From NCBI GenBank assembly GCA_024760905.1, contig CM045735.1, positions 34,024,749 to 34,088,748 of the forward strand: a stretch of 64,000 bases of DNA, in the 5' to 3' direction. The notes under the pieces are model-generated. The model saw only the letters and a list, made by a program, of their open reading frames with translations, did not search any database and was not told where the DNA came from. The DNA comes from Plotosus lineatus. Taxonomy: Eukaryota > Chordata > Actinopteri > Siluriformes > Plotosidae. The translations under genes and the position numbers were made by a program. Positions 54,241 through 64,000 of the stretch are shown piece after piece. Every line of letters starts with the position of its first letter. Position 1 is the first letter of the stretch.

Positions 54241-56385
54241 TACTTCTTTTCCTTTTGGCTGTTCCCTTCAGGGGTCGCCACAGCGAATCATCTGCCTCAA
54301 TCTCACCCCATCTTCTCTTACAGCAACTACCTTCATGTCCTCCTTCACCACATCCATAAATCTTCTCTTTGGTCTTCCTCTAGGCCTTCTGCCTGGTAGT
54401 TCCAACCTCAGCATCCTACTACCAATATACTCACTATCTCTCTTCTGTACATGTCCAAACCATCTCAATCTATCCTCTCTGACTTTGTCTCCAAAACATC
54501 TTACATGTGCTGTCCCTCTGATGTAGTCATTCCTGATCCTATCCATCCTCGTTACTCCCAAAGAGAACCTCAACATTTTCATCTCTGCTACCTCCAGCTC
54601 TGCCTCCTGTCTTTTCCCCAGCGCTACTGTTTCTAAACCATACAACATCGCTGGCCTCAACACCGTCTTGTACACTTTTCCTTTCATTCTTGCCGATACC
54701 TTCCTATCACACATCACACCGGATACTTTTCTTCAACCATTCCAGCCTGCCTGTTCCCTTTAACCTCACCGTTCCTCTTGGTTCCTTCTCATTCACACAC
54801 ATGTATTCCGTCTTACTGAGGCTAACCTTCATTCCTCTCCTTTCCAGGGCATACCTCCACCTCTAGATTTTCCTCCATTGTTCTCTACTCTGGCTACAGA
54901 TCCCAGTGTCATCTGCAAACATCATAGTCCACGGGATTCTTGTCTAACCTTGTCTGTCAGCCTGTCCATCACCATAGTAAACAAGGAGGGGCTCAGAGCT
55001 GACTACTGATGCAGTCCCACCTCCACCTTGAACTCTTCTCTCACACCGACAGCACATCTCACCACTGTCTTACATCTCTTGTACATGTCCTGTACCACTC
55101 TAACATACTTCTCTGTCACTCAAGACTTCACTATCTAAGACCTTGTTAAATGTTCTTGTCAGAAAATCATCTGCTACCTCTCCTAGACACGTCCAGAACT
55201 CCACAGGTATGTCATCACGATCAACTGCCTTTCCACACTTCATCCTCTTCAATGCCCTCCTCACTTCACCTTTAGTAATCTTTGCTACTTCCTGGTCCTC
55301 AACGATGACCTCTTCTACTCTTGTTTCTCTCTCATTTTTCTCATTCATCAGCTATTCAAAATACTCTTTCCATCTTCCCAACACATTTCTGTTATCAGTC
55401 AATACATTTCCCTCTCTGTCCTTAATCACTCTAACTTGCTGCATGTCCTTCCCATCTCACTTTCTCTGCTGTGCCAACCTAGCATACAAGTCATCATATG
55501 CCCTCGCCTTTGACACTACTACCTTCGCCTTACGCCATGTCTCCCTGTACTCATGTTTCCTCTCTTTAGTCCTCAATGTCCCACTTCTTCTTAGCTAACC
55601 TCTTCCTTTGTACACACTCCTGCACTTCCTCATTCCACCACCAAGTCTTCTTATCTACTTACCTTCAAGAGGACACAACAAGTACTCTCCTCCCCGTCTC
55701 CCTAATCACATTAGCTGTAGTTGTCCAGTCATCTGGAAGCACTTCCTGACCACCCAAACCTGTTTCAACTTCTTGAAGACCACACGACACTCTTCCTTTT
55801 CAGCTTCCACCACTTTGTCTTATACTCTGCCTTTGTCTTCTCCACCTTCACCTTCAATTTCTAACTTGAGACTCATCACTCTGTCTGACACTCTTTTCAC
55901 TTCTAGAACATTCCTGACAAACTCCTCCTTCAAGATGACCCCTACTCCATTTCTCTTCCCATCCACACCACGATAAAACAGCTTAAACCCTGCTCCTAAG
56001 CTTCTAGCCTTGCTACCTGTCCACCTGGTCTCCTTAACACACAGTATGTCCATCTTCCTCCTCTGCATCATGTCAGCCAGCTCTCTAGCTTTTCCTGTCT
56101 CGTTCCAACATTCAAAGTCCCTACTCTCAGTCCTAGTCTCATACCTTTCCTCTTTTCTCTCCACCTACAGACATGCCTCCCGCCTCTCCTTCTTCGACCA
56201 ACAGTAGCCCAGTTTCCATCAGTTAACCCAGGCCTCGACCAATCCAGTATGAAATTTGTTTTCATGATTCACATACATTTTGGCACGTTTTACGCCGGAT
56301 ACCCTTCCTGACACAACCCTCTGCATTTATACGGGCTTGGGACCGGCGTGAGGATGAAAACTGGATTGTGCCCCCTCACGGCTGC
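54241..56385 (-). mobile_element. RTE LINE, copy with both ends but internal deletions (L4)
   Basis: The minus strand carries the 5' UTR (CTCACGCCGGTCCCAAGCCC near 56,330), endonuclease pieces, linker, RT start, C-terminal region and the 3' tail at 54,243. An abrupt join near 55,128-55,135 and gaps in the endonuclease near 55,830 show deletions. AACAGTAC occurs on both sides (54,233-54,240 and 56,386-56,393), a possible 8-bp target duplication. Confidence 0.85.
54268..56265 (-). pseudogene. RTE LINE ORF remnants (L4)
   Basis: Endonuclease N-part at 56,164-55,820 (VGTLNVGT-like text, MMQRRKMDILCVKETRWTGS, with Lys where Gln is usual). Linker and RT start at 55,348-55,100 ([20 protein letters not shown]). 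C-terminus at 54,717-54,268 (LYGLETVALGKRQEAELEVA, PGRRPRGRPKRRFMDVVKED). The FADD box lies in a broken frame near 54,925. It is the most damaged copy of this LINE. Confidence 0.83.
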
Positions 56386-56393
56386 AACAGTAC

Positions 56394-56530
56394 ATATGTG
56401 CTAAAAACCCAATCTTTAGGCGAAACTCAAAATTTCACCGAAATCCAGATTTGTATGTCAAATTATACTATACTCTATTACTGTACTCTACATGTGAACA
56501 AACAATTAGGAAAACTGTGCATGTCTTCAC
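56394..56530. other. edem3 intronic sequence
   Basis: Short gap between L4 and the exon. Nothing recognised. Confidence 0.5.
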
Positions 56531-56614
56531 CTTGTATAGAAAGTAAGTGCTCTCAGCAAACTCGGGCCGCAGAGGGTGTTGACCCCAGTGAACTCTGAAC
56601 TCAGTGGTGAAAGC
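56531..56614 (-). CDS. edem3: edem3-type exon: catalytic Glu region (4th exon seen)
   Basis: Acceptor TTTGTGTAACAG, donor GTGAAG, exactly 28 codons in phase 0. It reads [20 protein letters not shown], then ESTYFLYK. The box [12 protein letters not shown] is one of the most conserved in GH47 proteins and holds two acidic active-site residues. The exon is too short to appear as a notable reading frame. It was found by looking for the segment missing between the 58,645 and 53,088 exons. Confidence 0.95.
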
Positions 56615-57159
56615 CTGTTACACAAAAGCATCGTCATTTCAGGATTGTCCATTAACTGAAAGACAACAGTCTATTGGAGTACTTATACCAAGCCTGAAGT
56701 CAATGATCATTTTAGTATACACACACGGCACAGTAACATTAAAAAAAAAAAAACTGAAAATCAACATTATCATTTACTTTTCCCATTTTAACCAATACCA
56801 AGCAGGTCAGGTGGCTCCAAGCCAAATTAAGCACTGTGTAGCTAATGGTGTCCTTTAATTCCTTACTCATAGAAAGTACAATGCTGGGCAAACACATTCA
56901 AAGTCTGAGTATATACTATGCTAAATGACAACAAAATAATATTTGTTTTTCCATTTCAAAGGATGAAAATAATGATTATGTCTGCTCCAAGTGACCATGA
57001 CAAATTGCCAGTGTCTAATTCCAGCATTATCCACTCTAGATATACAGTATAAGCAATTTCATCAAATTAAATGAGGCAAAGTATGATGTAGAGAATCGTT
57101 TGCTTGAGGGGATATTATCCATTAAGCCCAAAGGCTGAAACCAAATAATTCCCCACATC
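56615..57159. other. edem3 intronic sequence
   Basis: An A-run near 56,742-56,753. No recognised repeat or exon. Confidence 0.45.
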
Positions 57160-57177
57160 ATATGAAATTCTATATCT

Positions 57178-58004
57178 TTTGCTATGGTGATGGACAGGCT
57201 GACAGACGAGGTTAGACAAAAATCTCCATGGACTATGATGTTTGCAGATGACATTGTGATCTGTCGTGAGGGCAGAGAACAAGTGGAGGAAAATCTAGAG
57301 AAATGGAGGTATGCCCTGGAAAGGAGAAGAATGAAGGTTAGCCTCAGTAAGACAGAATACATGTGTATGAACGAGAAGGTTCCAAGAGGAACGGTGAGGT
57401 TACAACGAGCAGAGATAAAGAAGGTGGAGGATTTTAAGTACTTAACGTCAACAATCCAGAGCAATGGAGAGTGTGCAAAAGAGGTGAAGAAGCATGTGCA
57501 GGCAGGTTGGAATGGTTGGAGAAAAGTGTTTGGTGTGATGTGTGATAGGAAGGTATCGGCAAAAAGAAAGGAAAAGGGTACAAGACGGTGATGAGGCAAG
57601 TGATGTTTGGTGCTGAAGAAAAGACAGGAGGCAGAGCTGGAGGTAGCAGAGATGAAAATGTTGAGGTTCTCTTTGGGAGTAACGAGAATGGATAGGATCA
57701 GGAATGACTACATCAGAGGGACAGAACATATAAGATGTTTTGAAGACAAAGTCAGAGAGGCTAGATTGAGATGGTCTGGACATGTACAGAGGCAGGATAG
57801 TGGATATATTGGTAGTAGGATGCTGAGGTTGGAACTACCAGGCAGAAGGCCTAGAAGAAGACCAAAGAAAAGATTTATGGATGTGGTGAAGGAGGACATG
57901 AAGGTAAGTTGATGTAAGAGAAGATGCAGAGAATAGGGTGAGATGGAGGTGGATGATTCGCTGTGGTGACCCCTTGAGGGAACAGCTGAAAGGAAAAGAA
58001 GAAG
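57178..58004 (+). mobile_element. RTE LINE, 5'-truncated copy with 18-bp target duplication (L5)
   Basis: The LINE begins inside the RT palm and ends GAAAGGAAAAGAAG. It is flanked by ATATGAAATTCTATATCT at 57,160-57,177 and 58,005-58,022, perfect over 18 bases. The frames at 57,184-57,591 (MVMDRLTDEV, MMFADDIVIC) and 57,607-57,912 (FSLGVTRMDRIRNDYIRG, PGRRPRRRPKKRF) are pseudogenic. It lies in an edem3 intron in the opposite orientation. Confidence 0.93.
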
Positions 58005-58022
58005 ATATGAAATTCTATATCT

Positions 58023-58644
58023 GTTTTATTATTTATTTTTAAACTAGGTAGTCATGTTACTGTGTTTTCTGGCAACAATGCAATACTTCACTTATTCTGT
58101 GGCAATGACACAAAAGCAAGAATTATTTAACAGGACCCAACCCCCAACAAAAAGGACCATAGGGGTCCAGACATGCTGACCAAAAGGACCATTTTATAAC
58201 ATGGCAATATAAAATAAGCATAAAAAGTTTGAAAGCTTTGGCTTTAGTATGCAGCAGGTAAATGCCTGGAAACCCAATGTACAGTTTTGCCTCGGTGATC
58301 TTGAAAAGTAGGCCAAGGTCAATCACACACAAACTAATACAAGTACTAACAGTAGTGAGTCGGCATACCCGGTTTGAAAATTATTTGATGGCTTTCTATC
58401 AACCTGGAACAAGAAAATCTCTTGAATGAATAATAATATTTTTAATCCCACAATTGCGGATCAATCAGATTCCACTATTATCCTATCGTATATATTATAT
58501 ATTAAGCCTTCGATAGTGGACCAATCAGGTGGCACCATCTCTGTGTAGAGTATACTAATGAACTGTAGCGTTACTCTATGTAAGATGAGTACTACATGCA
58601 TGAGAAGTCTACTCTGCAGTATAAATGAATCTGCACTGAGACAC
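58023..58644. other. edem3 intronic sequence
   Basis: No repeat family was recognised. Weak internal repetition near 58,448-58,540 ('atcaatcagattccac', 'accaatcaggtggcac'). Confidence 0.45.
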
Positions 58645-58728
58645 CTCTGGAAGAAATTTGTGCTGTTTGGTGACTTGATAAAGCATCTCATGCGTCTCTA
58701 TGGCAGGCTTCAGATCTCCCCTTAAAAC
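58645..58728 (-). CDS. edem3: edem3-type exon (3rd exon seen)
   Basis: The acceptor is very strong (T-run, then GCACACAG), the donor is GTGTCT, 28 codons in phase 0. It reads [20 protein letters not shown], then [12 protein letters not shown]3 has [28 protein letters not shown] here, so identity is high. The product acts in the ER lumen, trimming mannose from glycoproteins destined for degradation. Confidence 0.95.
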
Positions 58729-58881
58729 CTGTGTGCAAAAAAAAAAAAAACTTTAAATGAAATGAATGAATAAATATCTAAATAAAAAGTCAATCATCAC
58801 TCAATTACTTTTTTACTTCAACAGTGCTTCAAGTTCAGTTTTCTGGAATTTATGAATGGGCTTTAAACTAAACCCACTGAC

Positions 58882-59007
58882 CTGCAGCCCTGGGAAAAAG
58901 GCCAGTAAGGAATCCATCCAGCTGCGCACGTTTACGGTAGGGTTGTGCATGTGCACACTAAGCAGCAGAGGCGGCTGGCTGATGTACTTCATTATGGCAC
59001 TGTAGTG
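58882..59007 (-). CDS. edem3: edem3-type exon (2nd exon seen)
   Basis: 42 codons, phase 0, donor GTCAGT. It reads [20 protein letters not shown], then [20 protein letters not shown] and LQ. It closely matches EDEM3 ([18 protein letters not shown]...[13 protein letters not shown]). The AG acceptor at 59,009-59,008 is preceded not by a pyrimidine tract but by GC/GT repeats (inverse of the CA/CG run at 59,011-59,060), which is unusual. Confidence 0.92.
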
Positions 59008-59010
59008 CTA

Positions 59011-59019
59011 TCGCGCGCA

Positions 59020-59060
<41 letters not shown>
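59011..59060. repeat. (CG)(CA)n microsatellite adjoining a splice acceptor
   Basis: CGCGCGCACGCGCAC followed by about 20 CA. It occupies the normal polypyrimidine-tract position of the 59,007 exon. Confidence 0.9.
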
Positions 59061-59061
<1 letters not shown>

Positions 59062-59118
59062 TTACACATGCATAAATTGAGCATAACAGAACCACAGGGG
59101 TGATGATGTGATTCCTAC

Positions 59119-59216
59119 AGTGTTAAATCTCTCGAGGTATACGCTGTCTCCCAGCAGAATATATGCCTTCATCAAATATTCATAGTAAGAGTCGATTCCA
59201 GCTCCAACACCACTAT
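59119..59216 (-). CDS. edem3: ER degradation-enhancing alpha-mannosidase-like 3 (edem3-type), first exon visible
   Basis: The gene runs on the minus strand; earlier exons, including the signal peptide and N-terminal half of the GH47 domain, lie beyond the right edge. Here the acceptor TTTTGTAG and 98 bases encode [20 protein letters not shown], then [12 protein letters not shown], matching EDEM proteins ([13 protein letters not shown], with the active-site Glu of YEYL region). The donor GTAGGA keeps phase 0. EDEM3 works in the ER lumen, trims mannose on misfolded glycoproteins and speeds their degradation. Eleven exons give about 493 codons with no stop and every junction in phase, so the gene looks functional. 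EDEM3, not EDEM1 or 2, is indicated by the PA domain at 47.8-50.4 kb. The C-terminal half is less conserved than the catalytic half, so a diverged ortholog or an EDEM3 paralog is possible. Confidence 0.93.
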
Positions 59217-59260
59217 CTACAAAAAAAATAAATAAATAAAAATTTATTTATATATTATAT

Positions 59261-59269
<9 letters not shown>

Positions 59270-59322
<53 letters not shown>
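59270..59322. repeat. (CA)n microsatellite
   Basis: About 26 CA units just left of Tc1-A copy 4. Confidence 0.9.
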
Positions 59323-59327
<5 letters not shown>

Positions 59328-59331
59328 CTAG

Positions 59332-60896
59332 TCCTTCTCAAAAAATGAGCATATTGTGATAAAGTTCATTATTTTCTGTAATGTACTGATAAAAATTAAA
59401 CGTTCATAAATTTTAGATTCATCACACACCAACTGAAATATTTCAGGTCTTTTATTATTTTAATACTGATGATTTTGGCATAAAGCTCATGAAAATCCAA
59501 AATTCCTATCTCAAAAAATTAGCATATTTCATCCGACCAAAAAAAAAAAAAAAAAGTGTTTTTAATACAAAAAAAAAAAAAAGAGTCAACCTTCAAATAA
59601 TTATGCTCAGTTATGCACTCAATACTTGGTCGAGAATCTTTTTGCAGAAATGACTGCTTCAATGCGGTGTGGCATGGAGGCAATCAGCCTGTGGCACTGC
59701 TGAGGTGTTACGAAGGCCCAGGATGCTTCGATAGCGGCCTTAAGCTCATCCACAGTGTTGGGTCTGGTGTCTCTCAACTTTCTCTTCACAATATCCCACA
59801 GATTCTCTCTGGGGTTCAGGTCAGGAGAGTTGGCAGGCCAATTGAGCACAGTAATACCATGGTCAGTAAACCATTTACCAGTGGTTTTGGCACTGTGAGC
59901 AGATGCCAGGTCGTGCTTAAATATGAAATCTTCATCTCCATAAAGCTTTTCAGCAGATGGAAGCATGAAGTGCTCCAAAATCTCCTGATAGCTATCTGCA
60001 TTGACCCTGCAATTGATAAAACACAGTGGACCAACACCAGCAGCTGACATGGCACCCCAGAACATCACTGACTGAGGGTACTTGACACTGGACTTCAGGC
60101 ATTTTGGCATTTCCTTCTCCCCAGTCTTCCTCCAGACTCTGGCACTTTGATTTCCGAATGACATGCAAAATTTTTTTTCATCCGAAAAAAGTACTTTGGA
60201 CCACTGAGCAACAGTCCAGTGCTGCTTCTCTGTAGCCCAGGTCAGGCACTTCTGCTGCTGTTTCTGGTTCAAAAGTGGCTTGACTTGGGGAATGCGGCAG
60301 GTGTAGCCCAGTCCACTGCTTCCACAGGTCCCCCAAGGTCTGGAATCAGCCCTTCTCCACACTCTTCCTCAGGGTCCGGTCACCTCTTCTGGTTGTGCAA
60401 CGTTTTCTGCCATACTTTTTCCTTCCCACAGACGTCCCACTGAGGTGCCTTGATACAGCATTCTGGGAACAGCCTATTCTCTCAGAGATATCTTTCGGTG
60501 TCTTACCCTCTTGCTTGAGGGTGTCAATGATGGCCTTCTGGACAGTAGTCAGGTCGGCAGTCTTACCCATGATTGAGTAATGAACCAGGCTGGGAGTTTT
60601 TAAAAGCCTCAAGAATCTTTTGCAGGTGTTTAGAGTTAATTGGTTGATTCAGATGATTAGGTTAATAGCTCATTTAGACTACCTTTTCATGATATGCTAA
60701 TTGTTTTAGATAGGAATTTTGGGTTTTCATGAGCTGTATGCCAAAATCATCAGTATTAAAACAATAAAAGACCTGAAATATTTCAGTTGGGGTGCAATGA
60801 ATCTAAAATATATGAATGTTTAATTTTTATCAGCACATTACAGAAAATAATGAACTTAATCACAATTCCTAATTTTTTGAGAATGACTAGTATACA
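59332..60896 (-). mobile_element. Tc1-A copy 4, complete, with TA at both ends
   Basis: Left end CTAGTCCTTCTCAAAAAATG and inverse right end 'ttttttgagaatgactag', with TA on both sides (atata|ctag ... actag|tatac). About 1.56 kb. It lies upstream of the first visible edem3 exon, presumably in an intron. Confidence 0.93.
59619..60570 (-). pseudogene. Tc1-A transposase pseudogene (copy 4)
   Basis: Read on the minus strand from the ATG at about 60,570: MGKTADLTTVQKAIIDTLKQ and GCSQNAVSRHLSGTSVGRK. After a break, the frame 60,362-59,619 carries the entire catalytic half: LFSDEKKFCMSF (first Asp), KHDLASAHSAKTTG (second Asp, with Lys-His in place of Gln-His) and NPRENLWDIVKRKL (Glu), ending FSTKY. 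The frame break sits at the same junction as in copies 1 and 3, with about 20 residues of the second DNA-binding helix missing. It is the longest uninterrupted catalytic half in the family here. Confidence 0.9.
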
Positions 60897-60938
60897 CACA
60901 CACACACACACACTTTATATACATTATTATTGGCCCCA

Positions 60939-60951
60939 ATGTGTGTGTGTG

Positions 60952-61012
<61 letters not shown>
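60939..61012. repeat. (GT)n-(TA)n-(CA)n microsatellite
   Basis: Compound tract with about 22 TA units, followed by an R1-like sequence. Confidence 0.88.
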
Positions 61013-61013
<1 letters not shown>

Positions 61014-61441
61014 CCACGCTCCCCCACTTACGAACATTTGTTTTACAGACATCCGGATATACAAATATCCGGTCCAAGGTCAAGAGTGGAAGTGAAATAA
61101 AATTAAAGAACAAGTAGTAATAGAAATGTAATAAAATTTACAGAAAGATATATCATAAATATAAGTATGAAATACGATTAAACATTATCCTGAGGTACAC
61201 TTAATACTAGGCTTCGGCAGAGGGGCGTGGCTAACATGCTTTACACCGATACATTTCTGAACTCCTGCTAAAAGTTTCAAAGAAAAAACAAATTGACTCC
61301 AGTATTATAATGAACTGGATAAGAGTGAAACTCTGTAAATCTGATCAGATCCACTGTGCTGTGCTTCAGAGGAACTCGTAGTTTAAACACGGGACATAAT
61401 GATATAATGTGATGATTATGGAGAGAGAGAGAGAGAGAGAG
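61013..61441 (+). mobile_element. R1 element fragment
   Basis: It starts 'cacgctcccccacttacgaac' and then follows the R1 interior (catccggatatacaaatatcc, taataaaatttacagaaagatatatc, attatcctgaggtacac, ggcgtggctaacatg, (GA)n at 61,421-61,441). It supplies the unoccupied version of the sites used by Tigger-E and hAT elsewhere. The right part of R1 is missing. Confidence 0.78.
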
Positions 61442-61761
61442 ACAGACAGAGGTTAAAAGTTTTCTAAATGTTTAATTTCATGTCCCCCACTAGTATGAAC
61501 TTTCCACCTGTGAGCCGGTAATGTGCACGAGCTGCTCTCAGAGGTCAGCCTGTCTTGCACCGTTCCAGCGACGCGCAGCCTGAAGCACACGCGCGGCCAC
61601 TGCGCACCTCCAGATCAGACACAGATGACTTCATTATCTGGGACCGGGAACCGGGACCGGTGGGTTAAATGTTGTGCTTTGGCGATGCTGAGTGATTTTG
61701 ATGTGCAGGATGATATTTACTGCGGTGTCACGGGAGGAATGGTGTCATTAACAAACTAGTG
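61442..61761. other. CpG-containing sequence of unknown role
   Basis: Richer in GC and CpG than its surroundings ('ccagcgacgcgcagcctgaagcacacgcgcggccac'). The plus frame at 61,523-61,759 has no splice support. It may be old unique sequence or a regulatory patch. I see no edem3 exon here. Confidence 0.35.
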
Positions 61762-61932
61762 TCTCTCCCTCACGCCAGTCCCAAGCCCGGATAAATGCAG
61801 AGGGTTGCGTCAGGAAGGGCATCCGGCGTAAAACAAATGGCAAATAAACTATGCGAATCACAAGAAAGAATGAAATACCGGATCGGTCGAGGCCCAGGTT
61901 AACAACGACCGCCATCAGTGCTGTCAACCAAC

Positions 61933-62772
61933 ATGGATGGAAATTGGACGACTGTTGGTCGAAGACGTCGAAGAAGGAGAGGCTGGAGGCGTGTCCGTTG
62001 CCAGAGAGAGAAGAGGAAAGGCATGTGTCTAGGACTGAAAGTAGGGACTTTGAATGTTGGAACTATGGCAGGTAAAGGTAGAGAGCTGGCTGACATGATG
62101 CAGAGGAGGAAAGTGGACATACTGTGTGTTCAGGAGACCAGGTGGAAAGGTAGCAAGGCTAGAAGCATAGGAGCAGGGTTTAAGCTGTTTTATCATGGTA
62201 TGGATGGGAAGAGAAATGGAGTCGGAGTCATCTTGAAGGAGGAGTTTGTCAGGAATGTTCTTGAAGTGAAAAGAGTGTCAGACAGAGTGATGAGTCTCAA
62301 ATTAGAAATTGAAGGTGTGATGGTCAATGTTGTTAGTGCTTATGCCCCACAGACAGGATGTGAGCGAGAAGAGAAGGAGAGATTCTGGAGGAAGTTAGAT
62401 GAAGTGATGCAGAGTACCCCTAGAGGTGAAAGAGTGGTCATTGGGGCAGACTTCAATGGACATGTTGGTGCAGGAAACAGAGGGGACGAGGAAGTGATGG
62501 GTAGGTTTGGTATCCAGGACAGGAACGCAGAAGGACAGATGTTGGTAGATTTTGCAAAAAGGATGGAAATGGTTGTGGTGAATACTTTCTTCCAGAAGAG
62601 ACAGGAGCATCGGGTGACTTATAAAAGTGGAGGTAGGAGCACACAGGTAGACTACATCTTGTGCAGGCGATGTAATTTAAAAAAAGCCAGTGACTGCAAA
62701 GTAGTAGCGGGTGAGAGTGTTGCCAAACAGCATAGGATGGTGGTGTGCAGGATGATGCTGATGGGAAGGTAA
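61933..62772 (+). CDS. RTE LINE APE-type endonuclease domain, apparently intact (L6)
   Basis: From an ATG at 61,933 an open frame of 280 codons covers an apurinic-like endonuclease. It reads GLKVGTLNVGTMAGKGRELA (Asn motif), MMQRRKVDILCVQETRWKGS (the metal-binding Glu in QETRW), VVSAYAPQTGCERE, GADFNGHVGAGNRGDEE (Asp and Asn), STQVDYILCRR and AKQHRMVVCRM (the terminal His). All the active-site residues I would look for are present. Such a domain nicks target DNA to prime reverse transcription. After 62,772 a frameshift leads to the linker and RT frames. Related 'craniofacial development protein 2-like' entries in fish often derive from this LINE domain. Confidence 0.85.
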   Translation: MDGNWTTVGRRRRRRRGWRRVRCQREKRKGMCLGLKVGTLNVGTMAGKGRELADMMQRRKVDILCVQETRWKGSKARSIGAGFKLFYHGMDGKRNGVGVILKEEFVRNVLEVKRVSDRVMSLKLEIEGVMVNVVSAYAPQTGCEREEKERFWRKLDEVMQSTPRGERVVIGADFNGHVGAGNRGDEEVMGRFGIQDRNAEGQMLVDFAKRMEMVVVNTFFQKRQEHRVTYKSGGRSTQVDYILCRRCNLKKASDCKVVAGESVAKQHRMVVCRMMLMGR

Positions 62773-63832
62773 AGAAGGCAAAGGCAGAGCAGAAGACAAA
62801 GTGGTGGAAGCTGAAAAAGGAAGAGTGTCGGGTTGTCTTCAAGGAAGAGTTGAAACAGGCTTTGGGTGGTCAGGAAGTGCTTCCAGATGACTTGACAACT
62901 ACAGCTAATGTGATCAGGGAGACAGGTAGGAGAGTACTTGGTGTGTCATCTGTAAGGAGAGTAGATAAGGAGACTTGGTGGTGGAATGAGGAAGTGCAGG
63001 AGTGTGTACAAAGGAAGAGGTTAGCTAAGAAGAAGTGGGACATTGAGAAAACCGAAGAGAGTAAACAGGAGTATAGGGAGAGACAGCGTAAGGCGAAGAT
63101 AGCGGTGTCAAAAGGCCAAACAGAGGGCGTATGATGACTTGTATGACAGGTTGGACAGTAAAGAGGGAGAAAATGATTTATACAGGTTGGCACAGCAGAG
63201 AAATAGAGATGGGAAGGACGTGCAGCAAGTTAGATTGATAAAGGATAGAGAGGGAAAAGTATTGACTGATGACAGAAGTGGGCTGGGAAGATGGAAAGAG
63301 TACTTTGAAGAGCTGATGAATGAGGAAAATGAGAGAGAGGAAAAAAAAAAAGAGTAGAAGGGGTGACTGTTGAGGACCAGGAAGTAGCAAAGATTAGTAA
63401 GGGTGAAGTGAGGAGGGCATTGAAGAGGATGAAGAATGGAAAGGCAGTTTGTCCTGATGACATACCGGTGGAGGTATGGAAGTGTCTAGGAGAGGCAGCA
63501 GTAGATTTTCTGACAAGAACATTTAACAAGGTCTTGAGAGTGAGCGGATGCCAGAGAAATGGAGAAGTGTGCTGGTGCCCATTTTTAAGAACAAGGGAGA
63601 CGTGCAGAGTTGTGGCAACTACAGAGGGATAAAGTTGATGAGCCATACGATGAAGTTATGGGAAAGAATAGTGGAAGCTAGACTAAGGGCAGAGGTCAGC
63701 ATTTGTGAACAACAGTTTGGTTTTATGCCAAGAAAGAGCACCACAGATGCAGTGTTTGCCTTGAGGATGTTAATGGAGAAGTACAGAGAAGGTCAGACGG
63801 AGCTGCATTGTGGATCTGGAGAAAGCATATGA
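62745..63832 (+). pseudogene. RTE LINE linker and reverse-transcriptase start (L6)
   Basis: Frames in order: 62,745-63,134 (WWWNEEVQECVQRKRLAKKK), 63,139-63,357 (RLAQQRNRDGKDVQQVRLIK), 63,363-63,600 ([20 protein letters not shown]), 63,548-63,832 ([40 protein letters not shown]). At least four frame changes, so the RT is not functional even though the endonuclease is open. It continues to the window end near '[10 protein letters not shown]'. Confidence 0.87.
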
Positions 63833-64000
63833 CAGGGTGCCGAGAGAAGAACTGTGGTATTGCATGAGGAAGTCTGGAGTGGCAGAGAAGTATGTTAGAG
63901 TGGTGCAGGACATGTATGAGAGATGTAAGACAGTGATGAAGTGTGCTGTCGGTGTGACAGAAGAGTGGGACTGCATCAAGGGTCAGCTCTCAGCCCCTTC

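Larger units (their letters stand above)
61762..64000 (+). mobile_element. RTE LINE with near-complete 5' end, cut by window edge (L6)
   Basis: It starts in the 5' UTR (CTCACGCCAGTCCCAAGCCC), includes GGGTTGCGTCAGGAAGGGCA (the stretch shared with SINE-A), then the endonuclease, linker and RT. It runs past the right edge before the FADD box. It and L4 are the only copies with the 5' UTR. Confidence 0.9.

Noticed and set aside
61523..61759. CpG-containing 78-codon frame as an edem3 upstream exon
   Set aside because: Wrong strand and no match to the EDEM sequence expected before [14 protein letters not shown].

Overview
The window is eukaryotic. It shows split genes with GT-AG introns, long (CA)n, (TA)n and (GA)n microsatellites, LINEs with target-site duplications, tRNA-derived SINEs, and many Tc1, pogo/Tigger and hAT DNA transposons. 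The mixture of Tc1 families, tRNA-SINEs and RTE-type LINEs, together with a dispersed repeat at 23.4-23.7 kb that I associate with teleosts, fits a ray-finned fish, perhaps a catfish-like otophysan. A cyclostome is not excluded. No bacterial, viral or CRISPR features were seen.

Two host genes can be read, both on the minus strand. The first is an edem3-type gene for an ER degradation-enhancing alpha-mannosidase-like protein (GH47 domain plus protease-associated domain). Eleven exons were found from 59,216 down to 47,764. Every splice phase agrees, and together they code for about 493 residues. The 5' exons lie beyond the right edge. A phase-compatible candidate last exon lies at 33,825-34,033. 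The second gene is NPDC1-like: a signal-peptide first exon at 27,929-28,052 joins in phase to a cysteine-rich second exon at 8,078-8,218, and later exons lie beyond the left edge. Almost all other long reading frames are transposon relics or simple repeats.

Layout: 0-7.4 kb holds LINE, SINE and Tc1 relics. 7.4-28.1 kb is the npdc1-like gene region, with its roughly 19.7 kb intron full of repeats. It includes an R1 pogo-like element split by a hAT element with an 8-bp target duplication, two copies of an undescribed foldback element (here GTGAG), and RTE LINEs with duplications. 28.4-33 kb holds an RTE LINE that landed in a SINE, then quiet sequence. 33-34 kb is the possible edem3 tail. 34-47.7 kb is a dense nest of pogo/Tigger-type elements, Tc1 copies and a degenerate Tigger transposase. 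47.7-59.2 kb holds the edem3 exons with repeat-filled introns. 59.3-64 kb holds a Tc1 copy, an R1 fragment and the 5' half of an RTE LINE with an apparently intact endonuclease.

How the parts relate: the RTE LINE probably supplies the enzymes for SINE-A, whose body resembles the LINE 5' UTR joined to the LINE 3' end. A second SINE type carries the SINE-A head on the SINE-B tail. Several non-autonomous Tigger-type elements keep only a DNA-binding N-terminus. Local names (R1, GTGAG, SINE-A/B/C, Tc1-A to Tc1-E, Tigger-B to Tigger-E) are mine, not database names. Family names come from recognition by eye, without searches.
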